Assembly (NCBI GenBank): GCA_038532435.1
Contig: JBCBAP010000030.1
Coordinates: 1 to 41,661, forward strand
Length of the DNA stretch: 41,661 nt
Direction: 5' to 3'
Origin: JBCBAP01 sp038532435
Lineage (GTDB): Bacteria; Pseudomonadota; Alphaproteobacteria; Rhodobacterales; Rhodobacteraceae
Numbering within the stretch: the stretch's first letter is position 1; the number at the start of each line of letters is the position of its first letter. This document shows, one piece after another, positions 24,178 through 32,496 of the stretch. The notes beneath the pieces were generated by a model. That model searched no databases and was not told the origin of the DNA. It worked only from the letters and a program-made list of their open reading frames with translations. The position numbers and the translations under genes were made by a program.

Positions 24178-25950
24178 ATGAGCGACACGGCAGCATCCGA
24201 ACCGACGCAACGGTTTGATCCGTTCGGGCGCCTGCCAGCACCCCTGCTGGTGGCGGGTGCGTTGCTGATCGGCATCATCCTCTATGTCAGCTACATCGTG
24301 CTGACGGACCGGTATCTGGGCAACCTACAGAATCGCGCGCTGGTCCGCGCGACGCTTTACACCGGCACGATCTCCAAGGTCCTTCAGACCTACGGCATGG
24401 CCTCCGCTTTGATCACGCAGGACAGGAACCTCGTCTCAGTCCTGTCGGGTGGGCCAAACGAGCAGACCCAGCTCGTGCTCGGTGCGCTTCAGACGGAGAT
24501 CAACGCCCGCAACCTGCACCTCTACACCTCCGCCGGGCAACTGGCGGCGACCACGGCACCGAACGGACTGCCGGACATCAACCACACGGCCGCGCCCTAC
24601 TTCGAATCCTCCCTCGGGACGGACATTTCGATCTTCGCGACGGTGGCCGTCTCCAATTCCGATCAGCGGTTCCTGTTCGCCCGCAGGATCACCCAGCGGG
24701 GTACGATCCTGGGCGTCGTGGTGCTGGAGCTGGACCTCGCGCCGCTTCAGGCCGAATGGGCGACCAGCCAGAACCAGATTTTCGTCACCAACGCGGACGA
24801 TCTTATCCTGCTGTCGAGCCGGGCGGAGTGGCGCTATCGCCTGCTGTCCACCTTCTTCGAGGCGAGCTTCAGGCCCGACACGATGCGGCGGCTGAACCTG
24901 CTTCCGATTCTCCAGCTCGGCCCGACGGATGTGGGCCAGCAGGTCGAGATCGATGGAGAGATCTACCTGCAGATCGAGCAGGATCTCGATTTTCGGGGGT
25001 GGAAGCTCACCTACCTCGCCCCGACCATCGATGCGACGGCGCGGGTGAACGCGGTGCTCGCACTTGAGATCATGGTGCTTGCGCTCGTGGTCGCGGGGAT
25101 CGCCTACATCTCCTCCAGACGGGTCGCCCAGCACTCGCTGCGGGTCCAGCGGGAATCGGAGGAGCTGCGCGCGCTGAACGCCCGGCTCTCCTCCGAGATC
25201 GAGGAGCGGATGCGGGTCCAGGAGTCCCTTCAGGCTGCCGAGAAGTCGCTGGAACAGTCCTCAAAGCTGGCAGCGCTGGGGCAGATGTCCACGGCGATCA
25301 GCCACGAGCTCAACCAGCCCCTCGCCGCGATGAAGACGTACCTGGCCGGGGCGCGACTGCTCCTGCGCAGAAACCGAGGCGGGGAGGCGCTCGCCTCCTT
25401 CCAGCGCATCGACGATCTGATCACGCGGATGTCGACGATCACGCGGCAACTCAAATCCTTCGCCCACAAGGGTGAGGGGGAGATGGCGGAGGTCGAACTT
25501 GGCGCGGTCATCACCTCCTCGCTCGCGATGATGTCCCCGCAGCTCAGCCAGGGCCGGGTGCCTGTTGAACGGGTTACACCGCCCTACCCGGTCTATGTGA
25601 TGGGCGACACGCTGCGGCTGGAACAGATCCTGATCAACCTTTTCCGCAACGCGCTCGATGCCATGTCCGACGCGCCGGACGCCGCCATCACCGTTGAGCT
25701 GTTCGGCGGGGAGACCCTCGCCCGGATCCAGGTGCGGGATACGGGCCCGGGCCTCAGCGCCGATCCACGGGAGCTGTTCGAGCCGTTTTACACGACGAAG
25801 GAGGCCGGCGAGGGCGTGGGCCTAGGGCTCGCCATCTCCTCCGGCATTGCGGAGGAGCTCGGCGGCTCCCTCACCGCACGGAATTCCAGCCAGGGCGGCG
25901 CGATATTCGAGCTGAGCCTGCCCCGGGTCAAAGAAGGAAAAGCAGCATGA
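24178..25950 (+). CDS. DctB-like sensor histidine kinase
   Basis: A 590-residue membrane sensor kinase resembling DctB, the C4-dicarboxylate sensor. One membrane segment at about 22-44 and another at about 291-313 bracket a periplasmic sensing region of about 245 residues, a size consistent with a double PDC/Cache domain. A coiled coil (about 322-362) leads to the dimerisation helix ISHELNQPLAAMKTY, with the phosphorylated histidine at 376. The ATPase part has the N box (LINLFRNALDAM), DTGPGLS, LFEPFYTTK and GVGLGLAIS. All catalytic motifs are intact. The stop overlaps the regulator start by four bases (ATGA). The dctPQM/dctA transporter genes are not in the window, so the ligand is inferred from family resemblance only. 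Confidence 0.88.
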   Translation: MSDTAASEPTQRFDPFGRLPAPLLVAGALLIGIILYVSYIVLTDRYLGNLQNRALVRATLYTGTISKVLQTYGMASALITQDRNLVSVLSGGPNEQTQLVLGALQTEINARNLHLYTSAGQLAATTAPNGLPDINHTAAPYFESSLGTDISIFATVAVSNSDQRFLFARRITQRGTILGVVVLELDLAPLQAEWATSQNQIFVTNADDLILLSSRAEWRYRLLSTFFEASFRPDTMRRLNLLPILQLGPTDVGQQVEIDGEIYLQIEQDLDFRGWKLTYLAPTIDATARVNAVLALEIMVLALVVAGIAYISSRRVAQHSLRVQRESEELRALNARLSSEIEERMRVQESLQAAEKSLEQSSKLAALGQMSTAISHELNQPLAAMKTYLAGARLLLRRNRGGEALASFQRIDDLITRMSTITRQLKSFAHKGEGEMAEVELGAVITSSLAMMSPQLSQGRVPVERVTPPYPVYVMGDTLRLEQILINLFRNALDAMSDAPDAAITVELFGGETLARIQVRDTGPGLSADPRELFEPFYTTKEAGEGVGLGLAISSGIAEELGGSLTARNSSQGGAIFELSLPRVKEGKAA

Positions 25951-27284
25951 CCGAAGCTACCCTGATGCCCGTCGCCATTGTCGACGACGAGGCGGATATG
26001 CGCGCGTCCATCGCCCAGTGGATGACCCTGTCCGAGTTCAAGCCGGAAACCTATTCGAGGGCTCAGGACCTGCTGGAGATCATCGACGCGGACTATCCCG
26101 GTGTCGTCATCACCGATGTGCGTATGCCGGAGATGACCGGCCTCGAACTGCTGGGCGAGCTGCAGAAAAAGGATAAGGGCCTTCCCGTCATCATCATCAC
26201 CGGCCACGGGGATGTGGCGATGGCGGTCGAGGCGATGCGGGCGGGAGCCTACGACTTCATCGAAAAGCCCTTTGATCCCGAACGGCTCGCGGATCTTGCC
26301 CGCCGCGCGGCAGAGGCGCGGCAACTGACCATCGACAACCGGCTGCTGCGGCGGGAACTTGCGGACGGCACCGTGCTGCTCCGCCGCCTCATGGGAGACA
26401 GCGAGCCGATCGCCAACCTCCGCACCCAGATCCTCGACTACGCGCAGTCCGACGTGCCCGTGACGATCCGGGGGGAACGGGGAACCGGGCGCAGCCTTAT
26501 CGCGCGCGCCCTGCACGCCTCCTCGTCCCGCATGGGCCAGGCCTTCATCACCCTGAACTGCGCGGCGGAGCTGCCGGAGTATATCGGGGAGAAACTCTTC
26601 GAGCGGGACCGGTCCGGCAACCCGCCCCTCCTGACAGCGGCAGGCTCCGGCGTTCTGTGCTTTGAACATCTGTCAGCCCTCGACATGCGGCTTCAGGCGC
26701 GGCTGGAACAGGCAATCTCCACCCGCCAGATGCCCGATGGCACGCCGATCACGACCCGTTTCGTCGCGATCTCCGACGCACTGGAGGATGACGCGCTCGA
26801 TGAGACGATCCTGCCGAGCCTCGACACGGCGCTCAGCGCGCTGGAAATCACGGCACCGCCTCTGCGGATCTGCGGAGAGGATGTGCTTCAGCTTTTCACG
26901 CACTACACCGCGAGCTTCGCGACGGAGTATGAGATCGCGCAGCCCGACATCACGGCGGAGGATGCGGCGCTGATGCTGACCCATCCCTGGCCAGGCAACA
27001 CACGTCAGCTCATCAACACCGCCGAACGGTTCATCCTGCGGCACCGTCAGGGGACGTGTAGCCTGCGCGAGGTGATGGATGAGGGCGGCGAAGAGGATAT
27101 GACGCGCGACCCCTCCCGCCCGCTCAAGGAGCATGTGGAGGCGTTCGAACGGCTCATGATCGAGGCGGCGCTCAAGCGCCACCGCGGATCCGTCGCGCGG
27201 GTCATGGAGGATCTGGCCCTGCCCCGCCGCACGCTCAATGAGAAGATGGCGAAGTATGGGGTCAGCCGCGCAGACTACGTTTGA
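25947..27284 (+). CDS. DctD/NtrC-like response regulator with degenerate sigma-54 activation domain
   Basis: Partner regulator of the upstream kinase, 445 residues. The receiver domain is complete: acidic pocket DDE at about 13-15, phosphorylated aspartate at 57 (VVITDVRMPEM) and lysine at 107 (EKPFD). The central AAA+ domain (about 145-365) is shortened and altered. Walker A reads GERGTGRS (176-183) in place of the usual GETGTGKE. The GAFTGA loop that contacts sigma-54 is absent: the segment after NCAAELP runs straight to LLTAAGSGVLCFEH, where Walker B should end in DE. The arginine finger segment is also lost, while HPWPGNTRQL is kept. The C-terminus is a normal Fis-type helix-turn-helix (GSVARVMEDLALPRRTLNEKM). 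Rhodobacter capsulatus NtrC also lacks GAFTGA and works with sigma-70 polymerase; this protein probably acts without sigma-54 too. Confidence 0.88.
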   Translation: MTEATLMPVAIVDDEADMRASIAQWMTLSEFKPETYSRAQDLLEIIDADYPGVVITDVRMPEMTGLELLGELQKKDKGLPVIIITGHGDVAMAVEAMRAGAYDFIEKPFDPERLADLARRAAEARQLTIDNRLLRRELADGTVLLRRLMGDSEPIANLRTQILDYAQSDVPVTIRGERGTGRSLIARALHASSSRMGQAFITLNCAAELPEYIGEKLFERDRSGNPPLLTAAGSGVLCFEHLSALDMRLQARLEQAISTRQMPDGTPITTRFVAISDALEDDALDETILPSLDTALSALEITAPPLRICGEDVLQLFTHYTASFATEYEIAQPDITAEDAALMLTHPWPGNTRQLINTAERFILRHRQGTCSLREVMDEGGEEDMTRDPSRPLKEHVEAFERLMIEAALKRHRGSVARVMEDLALPRRTLNEKMAKYGVSRADYV

Positions 27285-27310
27285 CGCCCCCAGAGCATGG
27301 GAGCGCCAAC

Positions 27311-27341
27311 AAAAAAGGCCGCGGAGCGTTCCGCGGCCTTT
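27311..27341. terminator. Strong bidirectional terminator between dctD-like gene and bioY
   Basis: A 12-bp perfect stem (AAAGGCCGCGGA / TCCGCGGCCTTT, 27314-27325 and 27330-27341) with a GCGT loop. On the minus strand it is followed by six T residues (ending bioY), and on the plus strand by TTT within the stem end (ending dctBD). Confidence 0.88.
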
Positions 27342-27366
27342 GGCATTTGAAGTCCAGCCGTGAAGA

Positions 27367-27966
27367 TCAGCTTGCGGGCTTGCCCTTCACCCACTCGACG
27401 GCCTTCCATGCGGCCGGAAGCAGAAGTGCTGCAAGGGCGAGCTTGATTGCGTCGCCGATCAGGAACGGGGTCAGGCCCCACGCGAGGGTCTGTTCCCAGC
27501 CGGAGGCGAACTGGTGGAGCCACAGAAGGCCCGGCACGTAGATCAGCGCGTTGCCGATGAGCATGGACACCGCCATCAGGAGGATCGAACGATCCCAGCC
27601 GCGCTCCGCCGCCCAGCCGAGCGCGAGCGTGGCGAGCACGTAGCCCAGCAGATAGCCGCCGCTGCCGCCGAGCATGTAGGCAATGCCGTTCTTCTCCGCA
27701 CTGGAGCTGGCAAACACGTCGAAACCGAGCGCACCGATGATCATGTAGCCCATGATGGTCGCAAGGCCGAGCCGTGCGCCGTAGGCAGCGCCGATGCCGA
27801 GCACTGCAAAAGTGCCCAACGTTACCGGGATCGGCGAGGGCCAGACCGGCACCTTGATCTTCGCCGCAAGCGTCAGCAGCGCGATGCCGACCACGACGAG
27901 GACGGCGTTGCGCAGCAACGAGTCCGAGTTCCAAAGCGCGCGCGATAGGGTCATGTCCCGTGTCAT
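27367..27966 (-). CDS. bioY: Biotin transporter BioY (ECF S component)
   Basis: An integral membrane protein, 199 residues with about six hydrophobic segments, that binds and takes up biotin. Family features are the first helix followed by KIKVPVWPSPIPVTLGTFAVL, where the VP..PVT pattern is typical of BioY, then GARLG, GYMIIGALGFDVFA, and GGSGGYLLGYVLATLALG. The frame is open far upstream. ATG 27966 is chosen because GAGGA lies about 8 bases upstream and the MTRDMTLSRALW start fits; ATG 27975 is a close alternative. No ecfA or ecfT gene lies beside it. Solitary BioY proteins are known and some work without a dedicated energising module. Confidence 0.92.
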   Translation of the reverse strand: MTRDMTLSRALWNSDSLLRNAVLVVVGIALLTLAAKIKVPVWPSPIPVTLGTFAVLGIGAAYGARLGLATIMGYMIIGALGFDVFASSSAEKNGIAYMLGGSGGYLLGYVLATLALGWAAERGWDRSILLMAVSMLIGNALIYVPGLLWLHQFASGWEQTLAWGLTPFLIGDAIKLALAALLLPAAWKAVEWVKGKPAS

Positions 27967-28092
27967 GAGGGCCATCCTCTTCGTTGGTTTTATGTCGCGC
28001 TCTTTTCGCTTGCCGCAGTGCGGAAAGTCAAGCGTGACCGGGCCCGCGTCGCCCCCTTGCAATGGGGCGCGGGACCCTGCACAAGGCCGCCC

Positions 28093-28749
28093 ATGGATAT
28101 GAAAGACAAGATCGTATTGGTCACCGGCGCCTCCCGCGGGCTGGGGCGCGCGGTGGCGGAAGCGGCCGGGCGACGCGGTGCCCACGTGGTTGCAGTGGCG
28201 CGGACCTCCGGCGGCCTTGAGGAACTGGCCGACGTGCTCGACGCTGCAGGTGCATCCAGCACGCTCGTCCCCCTCGACATCACCGACGATGGCGGCTTGC
28301 AGCGCATGTGCGCCGCAATTCACGAACGCTGGGGCCATGTCGATCTGTGGGTACACACCGCGGTCTATGCCGCACCGCTGAGCCCCGCCGCCCATGTGGC
28401 GGAGCGGGAACTGACGCGCACGCTCGACATCAATGTGCGCGCCGTGCACCGGCTGGTGCGCTACGTGGAGCCGCTGCTGCGGGCCGCGGATGCCGGTCAG
28501 GCGGTGCTGATGGACGACATGGTGGCCGGGCGCCCGCTCTACGGAGGGTATGGCGCGTCGAAGGCGGCAGCACGGGCCTTGGTCGAAAGCTGGCAGGCCG
28601 AAACCGTCTCAACGGGGCCAAAGGTCACCCTTTTTACCCCTCCCCCCATGCCGACGGCGGTGCGCGGTCGGTTCCACCCGGGCGAGGATGCGAGCGTGCT
28701 CACCCGGACGGGCGACGTGGCAGAGCAGCTTTTCACGGAACTGAAATAA
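28093..28749 (+). CDS. Short-chain dehydrogenase/reductase with altered catalytic serine
   Basis: A Rossmann-fold oxidoreductase of the SDR superfamily, 218 residues. TGASRGLG (11-18) is the nucleotide-binding glycine motif, and VAVARTS after strand 2 suggests NADP preference through an arginine. LDIN (111-114) is the conserved asparagine site, and YGASK (153-157) supplies the catalytic tyrosine and lysine. The usual catalytic serine about 13 residues before the tyrosine is missing: the segment reads AVLMDDMVAG, with aspartates at 141-142. The NAG motif is also changed (HTAVYA). Either the chemistry is altered or it is a non-catalytic relative. ATG 28093 has AAGG about 8 bases upstream. It is divergent from bioY and nearly meets der at its 3' end. 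Confidence 0.85.
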   Translation: MDMKDKIVLVTGASRGLGRAVAEAAGRRGAHVVAVARTSGGLEELADVLDAAGASSTLVPLDITDDGGLQRMCAAIHERWGHVDLWVHTAVYAAPLSPAAHVAERELTRTLDINVRAVHRLVRYVEPLLRAADAGQAVLMDDMVAGRPLYGGYGASKAAARALVESWQAETVSTGPKVTLFTPPPMPTAVRGRFHPGEDASVLTRTGDVAEQLFTELK

Positions 28750-28764
28750 CTCAGAGCGACGCCG

Positions 28765-30174
28765 TCAGCCCTCCGGGCGCGGTCGTTTCCTCAGGGACGT
28801 CGCGCGCCGCTGTTTCCGATCCGCATAGGGATTGTCCTGCTTGCGCAAGGCAAGCCGGATTGGCACCCCGGGCAGATCAAAGTCTCGCCGCAAGCCATTG
28901 ACCAAAAACCGGGAATAGCTGGTCGGCAGCGCCTCAGGCGTTGAGCAGAAGGCGACGAAACTCGGCGGACGCGTCTTCACCTGCGTCATGTAGCGCAGCT
29001 TGATCCGCCGCCCGCCGGGTGCGGGAGGCGGGTGCTGCTGTACCTGCTCGATGAGCCAGTCGTTGAGCTTGGCCGTTGTGATCCGCCGGTTCCACACCTC
29101 GTGCATCTGCAGGATCGCCTCCCGCAGACGATCAAGCCCGCGCCCCGTAAGCGCGGACACGGTGACCAGCGGTGCGCCCGAAAGCTGCGGCAGCAAGCGG
29201 GCAAGCTGCTCCTTCATCGCCTTGAGCTTCTCCTGCCTGTTCTCCTCCACATCCCACTTGTTCGCGGCGAAGACGACGGCCCTGCCCTCGCGCTCGGCGA
29301 GATCGGCGATGCGCAGATCCTGCTGCTCAAACGGTATGCTCGCATCGAGGAGGACCACGATCACCTCGGCGAAGCGGACAGCGCGCAGCCCGTCGGAGAC
29401 GGAGAGCTTCTCAAGCTTTTCCTGCACCTTCGCGCGTTTGCGCATGCCCGCAGTGTCGAAGATCTTCACAGGCGTCCCGCCCCAGTTCACGGGGACGGAG
29501 ATGGCGTCCCGCGTGATCCCAGCTTCCGGACCGGTCAGAAGCCGGTCCTCCCCCAGGATCGCGTTGATCAGGGTCGACTTTCCCGCGTTCGGGCGGCCGA
29601 CCACGGCGATCTGGATCGGGCGATCAGGCGCCTCCTCATCCTCATCAAGGTCGGTGACCGCGACCTCCTCAAGCCCCGCCTCATAGTACGGCGTGAGGGC
29701 GATACGCAGCTCGTCCATCCCCTCACCGTGCTCGGCTGAGAGCGGGATGACATCACCGAGGCCAAGGCTGTAGGCATCGTAGTAGCCCTCGTCTCCCGCG
29801 CTGCCTTCGGCCTTGTTCGCCGCAAGGATGACCCTGCCTTGTGCGCGCTTGCGCAGGATGTCGGCGAACACCGCGTCCTGCCGGGTCACGCCGACGCGGG
29901 CGTCGATGACGAAAAGGCACGCGTCGGCCATCCCGACCGCGCGCTCCGTCAGGCTGCGCATGCGGCCTTCAAGGCTGTCATCGGTCGCTTCCTCAAGCCC
30001 TGCCGTGTCGATGACCGTGAACCGGAGCGGGCCGAGGCGGGCATCTCCCTCCCGCAGGTCCCGGGTCACGCCGGGGCGATCGTCGACCAGCGCAAGCCGC
30101 TTGCCCACCAGACGGTTGAACAAGGTGGACTTGCCCACATTGGGCCGCCCGACAATGGCGAGGGTAAAGGACAT
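28765..30174 (-). CDS. der: Ribosome-assembly GTPase Der (EngA)
   Basis: A double-GTPase protein that helps mature the 50S ribosomal subunit; essential in most bacteria. The 469-residue protein has two consecutive G domains and a C-terminal KH-like domain. The first G1 is GRPNVGKS (9-16), with DTAG (56-59) and NKAE (120-123). The second G1 is GRPNAGKS (193-200), with DTAG and NKWD. The first domain has NKAE where NKxD is usual. The KH part includes IKLRYMTQVKTRPPSFVAFC and GVPIRLALRKQDNPY. The gene is the last of the yfgM-bamB-der group on the minus strand, 69 bases after the bamB-like gene, matching the order known in E. coli. Confidence 0.96.
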   Translation of the reverse strand: MSFTLAIVGRPNVGKSTLFNRLVGKRLALVDDRPGVTRDLREGDARLGPLRFTVIDTAGLEEATDDSLEGRMRSLTERAVGMADACLFVIDARVGVTRQDAVFADILRKRAQGRVILAANKAEGSAGDEGYYDAYSLGLGDVIPLSAEHGEGMDELRIALTPYYEAGLEEVAVTDLDEDEEAPDRPIQIAVVGRPNAGKSTLINAILGEDRLLTGPEAGITRDAISVPVNWGGTPVKIFDTAGMRKRAKVQEKLEKLSVSDGLRAVRFAEVIVVLLDASIPFEQQDLRIADLAEREGRAVVFAANKWDVEENRQEKLKAMKEQLARLLPQLSGAPLVTVSALTGRGLDRLREAILQMHEVWNRRITTAKLNDWLIEQVQQHPPPAPGGRRIKLRYMTQVKTRPPSFVAFCSTPEALPTSYSRFLVNGLRRDFDLPGVPIRLALRKQDNPYADRKQRRATSLRKRPRPEG

Positions 30175-30243
30175 GGCCGTGATCCGCTTTTGCGCAGCGG
30201 CGCTGGTCGCCGGTGCGTCGCGCCCATCTATCCAATCAGCGCG

Positions 30244-31572
30244 CTATTGGAAAGCGTGAAGAAAGCCGGTGTTGGACAAAACCATAAGCGTGTTGCGCGC
30301 AACCGCGGGGGCGGCGGCGGCACCACCGGCCAGCAGGATTCGCCGGACCTGCTCTCCCGTCGCGGGGTCGAAGACCAGAATGTCAGCATCGGACTGTGCA
30401 ACATAGAGCTGTCCGCCCGCCATGACGGGTCCATAAAACGCCCTCTGCCGGGTATCGCTGCCCTGGATCTCCGTATCCAGCGGCGTCGTCCAGATGCGGG
30501 AGCCGCTCTCCCGGTCCACCCGGGTCAGCACGCCCTGATCGGTGACGAAGAAGAGCGAGTCGGCGGTCAACGTGGGCAGGTCCCGCGCCCCTTCGGAAAG
30601 CGTCCAGTTCCGCTGGCCGTTGCGCCCGTCGATGGAGACCAGCGCGCCGGACTGGTTGCCCGCGTAGACCGTGATCCCGTCGACAACCGGGTCCGCTGTG
30701 ATCTCCCCGATGGAGGCGCGGGCAATGCCGCGCCGCCCGCTGGCGATCACTGTGCTCCAGAGCCGTCGGCCCGTGCGGGAGAAAACCGCCTGCACCTCAC
30801 CGGAGGCGAAGGGGATGAGCCCAATCCCGTCGGTGAAGGCGGGCTGCGCTGCCGCGATCATCGCGACACCTGTCTCCGCCCCCCGGATGCGCCAGACGGT
30901 CTGGCCTGTTTGCCGATCGAGACCGTGGGCGGTGTTCGAGCGGTCAACGACGATCAGGCGTTCCGCCGCGACCGTCGGCGCACTGCGGAAGGGGGCATCG
31001 AACCGGCGGCGCCAGATCTCCTCCCCGGTCGTTGTGTCGAGCGTGACGACCTGACCAAGGCCGGTCGTCACGTAGGCCCGCTCTCCTACAACGGCGACGC
31101 CGCCGCCGAAGGCTTCCTGCGGGGCCTCTCCATCGGGCACCAGCCGGGCCTGCCACTGGCGCGCGCCGGAGAAATCGGTCGAGGTGACGGTACCGCCCGC
31201 GTCGAGCGTCAGGATACCCGCGATACCGACGACCGGACCGCTGGTGATCCTGCCATCGCGGGAGGACCCGGTTCCCACACTGACGGACCAGATCCGCGAG
31301 GGCGCGTCAGACAGGGCCGGGTTCTCGATCCTGTGGCTGGGTGAGCCTCCCTTGTGTGTCCAGACGAGGTTTTCCGTCGCGGGGGCGATCTGCAACGGGA
31401 CGCTTTCCGCTGGCAGCAGCTCTGCCGCCGCATCCGGCCGGATCGGCTCTCGATCCCCGGGCAGGATCTCCTCGCTGCTGAAGATGCCGCAGGCGCTGAG
31501 CGCGCCACATAGAAGGAGCATCGCACAGGACGTCAGAGGCCGGACATTCTGTCCGAACGGAAGTGTCGTCAC
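30244..31572 (-). CDS. bamB: BamB-like outer-membrane assembly lipoprotein (PQQ-type beta-propeller)
   Basis: A lipoprotein of the BAM complex that inserts beta-barrel proteins into the outer membrane. The 442-residue protein has a lipoprotein signal with lipobox LSAC (lipidated cysteine at about 28) and then repeated propeller blades, seen as VVTLDTTTGEEIWRRRFD, HGLDRQTGQTVWRIRG, VSIDGRNGQRNW and VDRESGSRIWTT. These are the PQQ-like repeats of BamB; no enzyme active site is expected. The start is GTG 31572 with AAGAGGG about 8 bases upstream, two bases past the stop of the yfgM-like gene. An internal ATG at about residue 18 would cut the signal peptide, so it is not preferred. Order and family both support BamB, though sequence is diverged from E. 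coli. Confidence 0.88.
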   Translation of the reverse strand: MTTLPFGQNVRPLTSCAMLLLCGALSACGIFSSEEILPGDREPIRPDAAAELLPAESVPLQIAPATENLVWTHKGGSPSHRIENPALSDAPSRIWSVSVGTGSSRDGRITSGPVVGIAGILTLDAGGTVTSTDFSGARQWQARLVPDGEAPQEAFGGGVAVVGERAYVTTGLGQVVTLDTTTGEEIWRRRFDAPFRSAPTVAAERLIVVDRSNTAHGLDRQTGQTVWRIRGAETGVAMIAAAQPAFTDGIGLIPFASGEVQAVFSRTGRRLWSTVIASGRRGIARASIGEITADPVVDGITVYAGNQSGALVSIDGRNGQRNWTLSEGARDLPTLTADSLFFVTDQGVLTRVDRESGSRIWTTPLDTEIQGSDTRQRAFYGPVMAGGQLYVAQSDADILVFDPATGEQVRRILLAGGAAAAPAVARNTLMVLSNTGFLHAFQ

Positions 31573-31574
31573 GG

Positions 31575-32252
31575 TCAGCCCTCTTGCCCGACCAGGGAAG
31601 CGCGCGGGGTCACAACCCCGCCCGTTGCAATCATCAACTGACCCGCACGCTCTCGCAGGGCGGCGGTGACCTCGGGATGTTCGATGATACGACGCAGGTC
31701 CGCGTGTGCGGCCTCCACATCGCCCGCCTCAAGGTGGGCGACCGCCCGATGCTCGAGCGCGATGGGTGCGAATGTGCTCTGCACGGAGATGATGGGATCG
31801 AGCAGCGCGATGCGCGCCGCTGGGCCCGCGGTTTCGGAAATCAGCGTCACGAGCTTGAGGCGGACCAGATCGGTGTAGAGGGCGTCAAGCGTCCCGCTGT
31901 CGAGCAGCGTTTCGTACCGGGCTGCCGCAGCCGCCTCATCGCTTGCCGAGAGGCTGTCGATTTCCGCCAGCTCCGCGATCAGTGCGGCGGAATGGTCCGC
32001 CTGCGCAAGGGTGGAAAGCGCGGGCAACCGCCCTGCCACGTCCGGGTCCTCCAGCGCCTCGAACAGGGCACCGCCAAAGCCGCGGGCCTCCGCCTCCGCC
32101 TGCGCCTTCAGCCATTCGTTGACTGCGGCACCGCCGATGATGAGCACCAGAACAAGCGCGACGATCCAGCCATAGCGGCGACCAAGGGCGTAGAGCCGGT
32201 CGCGGCGCACCTCCTCGGTGACTTCCTCGATAAAGGAATCTGTGTCGCTCAT
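31575..32252 (-). CDS. YfgM-like membrane-anchored periplasmic TPR protein
   Basis: A 225-residue protein with a short cytoplasmic N-terminus, one membrane segment at about 27-47 (WIVALVLVLIIGGAAV) and a periplasmic helical part with TPR-like repeats (PALSTLAQADHSAALIAELAEID, LEHRAVAHLEAGDVEAAHADL). E. coli YfgM has the same layout and acts with PpiD at the SecYEG translocon, and its gene precedes bamB and der as here. ATG 32252 is preferred over the frame's earlier start at 32360 because MSDTDSFIEEVTEEVRRDRLY matches the family start; the ribosome-binding site is weak. It heads a three-gene minus-strand unit and is divergent from the RND efflux operon. Confidence 0.85.
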   Translation of the reverse strand: MSDTDSFIEEVTEEVRRDRLYALGRRYGWIVALVLVLIIGGAAVNEWLKAQAEAEARGFGGALFEALEDPDVAGRLPALSTLAQADHSAALIAELAEIDSLSASDEAAAAARYETLLDSGTLDALYTDLVRLKLVTLISETAGPAARIALLDPIISVQSTFAPIALEHRAVAHLEAGDVEAAHADLRRIIEHPEVTAALRERAGQLMIATGGVVTPRASLVGQEG

Positions 32253-32441
32253 GTTCTGCCCGTCCGTTTCGATTTTGGTGGAACCTACCCGGATGCTTTG
32301 GGGATTGCAAAGCCGGTTTCCGGGCGTGCTCAAACCGCCTCGAACGACTGTAGTCGGCACTGATCCGTGAAAAATTCGAGTTTATTGAACCCGAATGACC
32401 ATTGTTCACGTATTATGCTGCGTCGGGGTTGTATCGCCCTG

Positions 32442-32468
32442 TGCGATTGCTAACTGAGTGCAATCACA
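32442..32468. promoter_or_regulatory. Inverted repeat, candidate operator of the RND efflux operon
   Basis: TGCGATTGC (32442-32450) and GCAATCACA (32460-32468) are inverted with one mismatch around a nine-base spacer, 28 bases before the adaptor ATG. The size and symmetry suit a TetR- or MarR-type repressor. No such regulator gene is in the window. Confidence 0.45.
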
Positions 32469-32496
32469 TGCCCGTGAGACGAAGTTGGAGGCTTTC

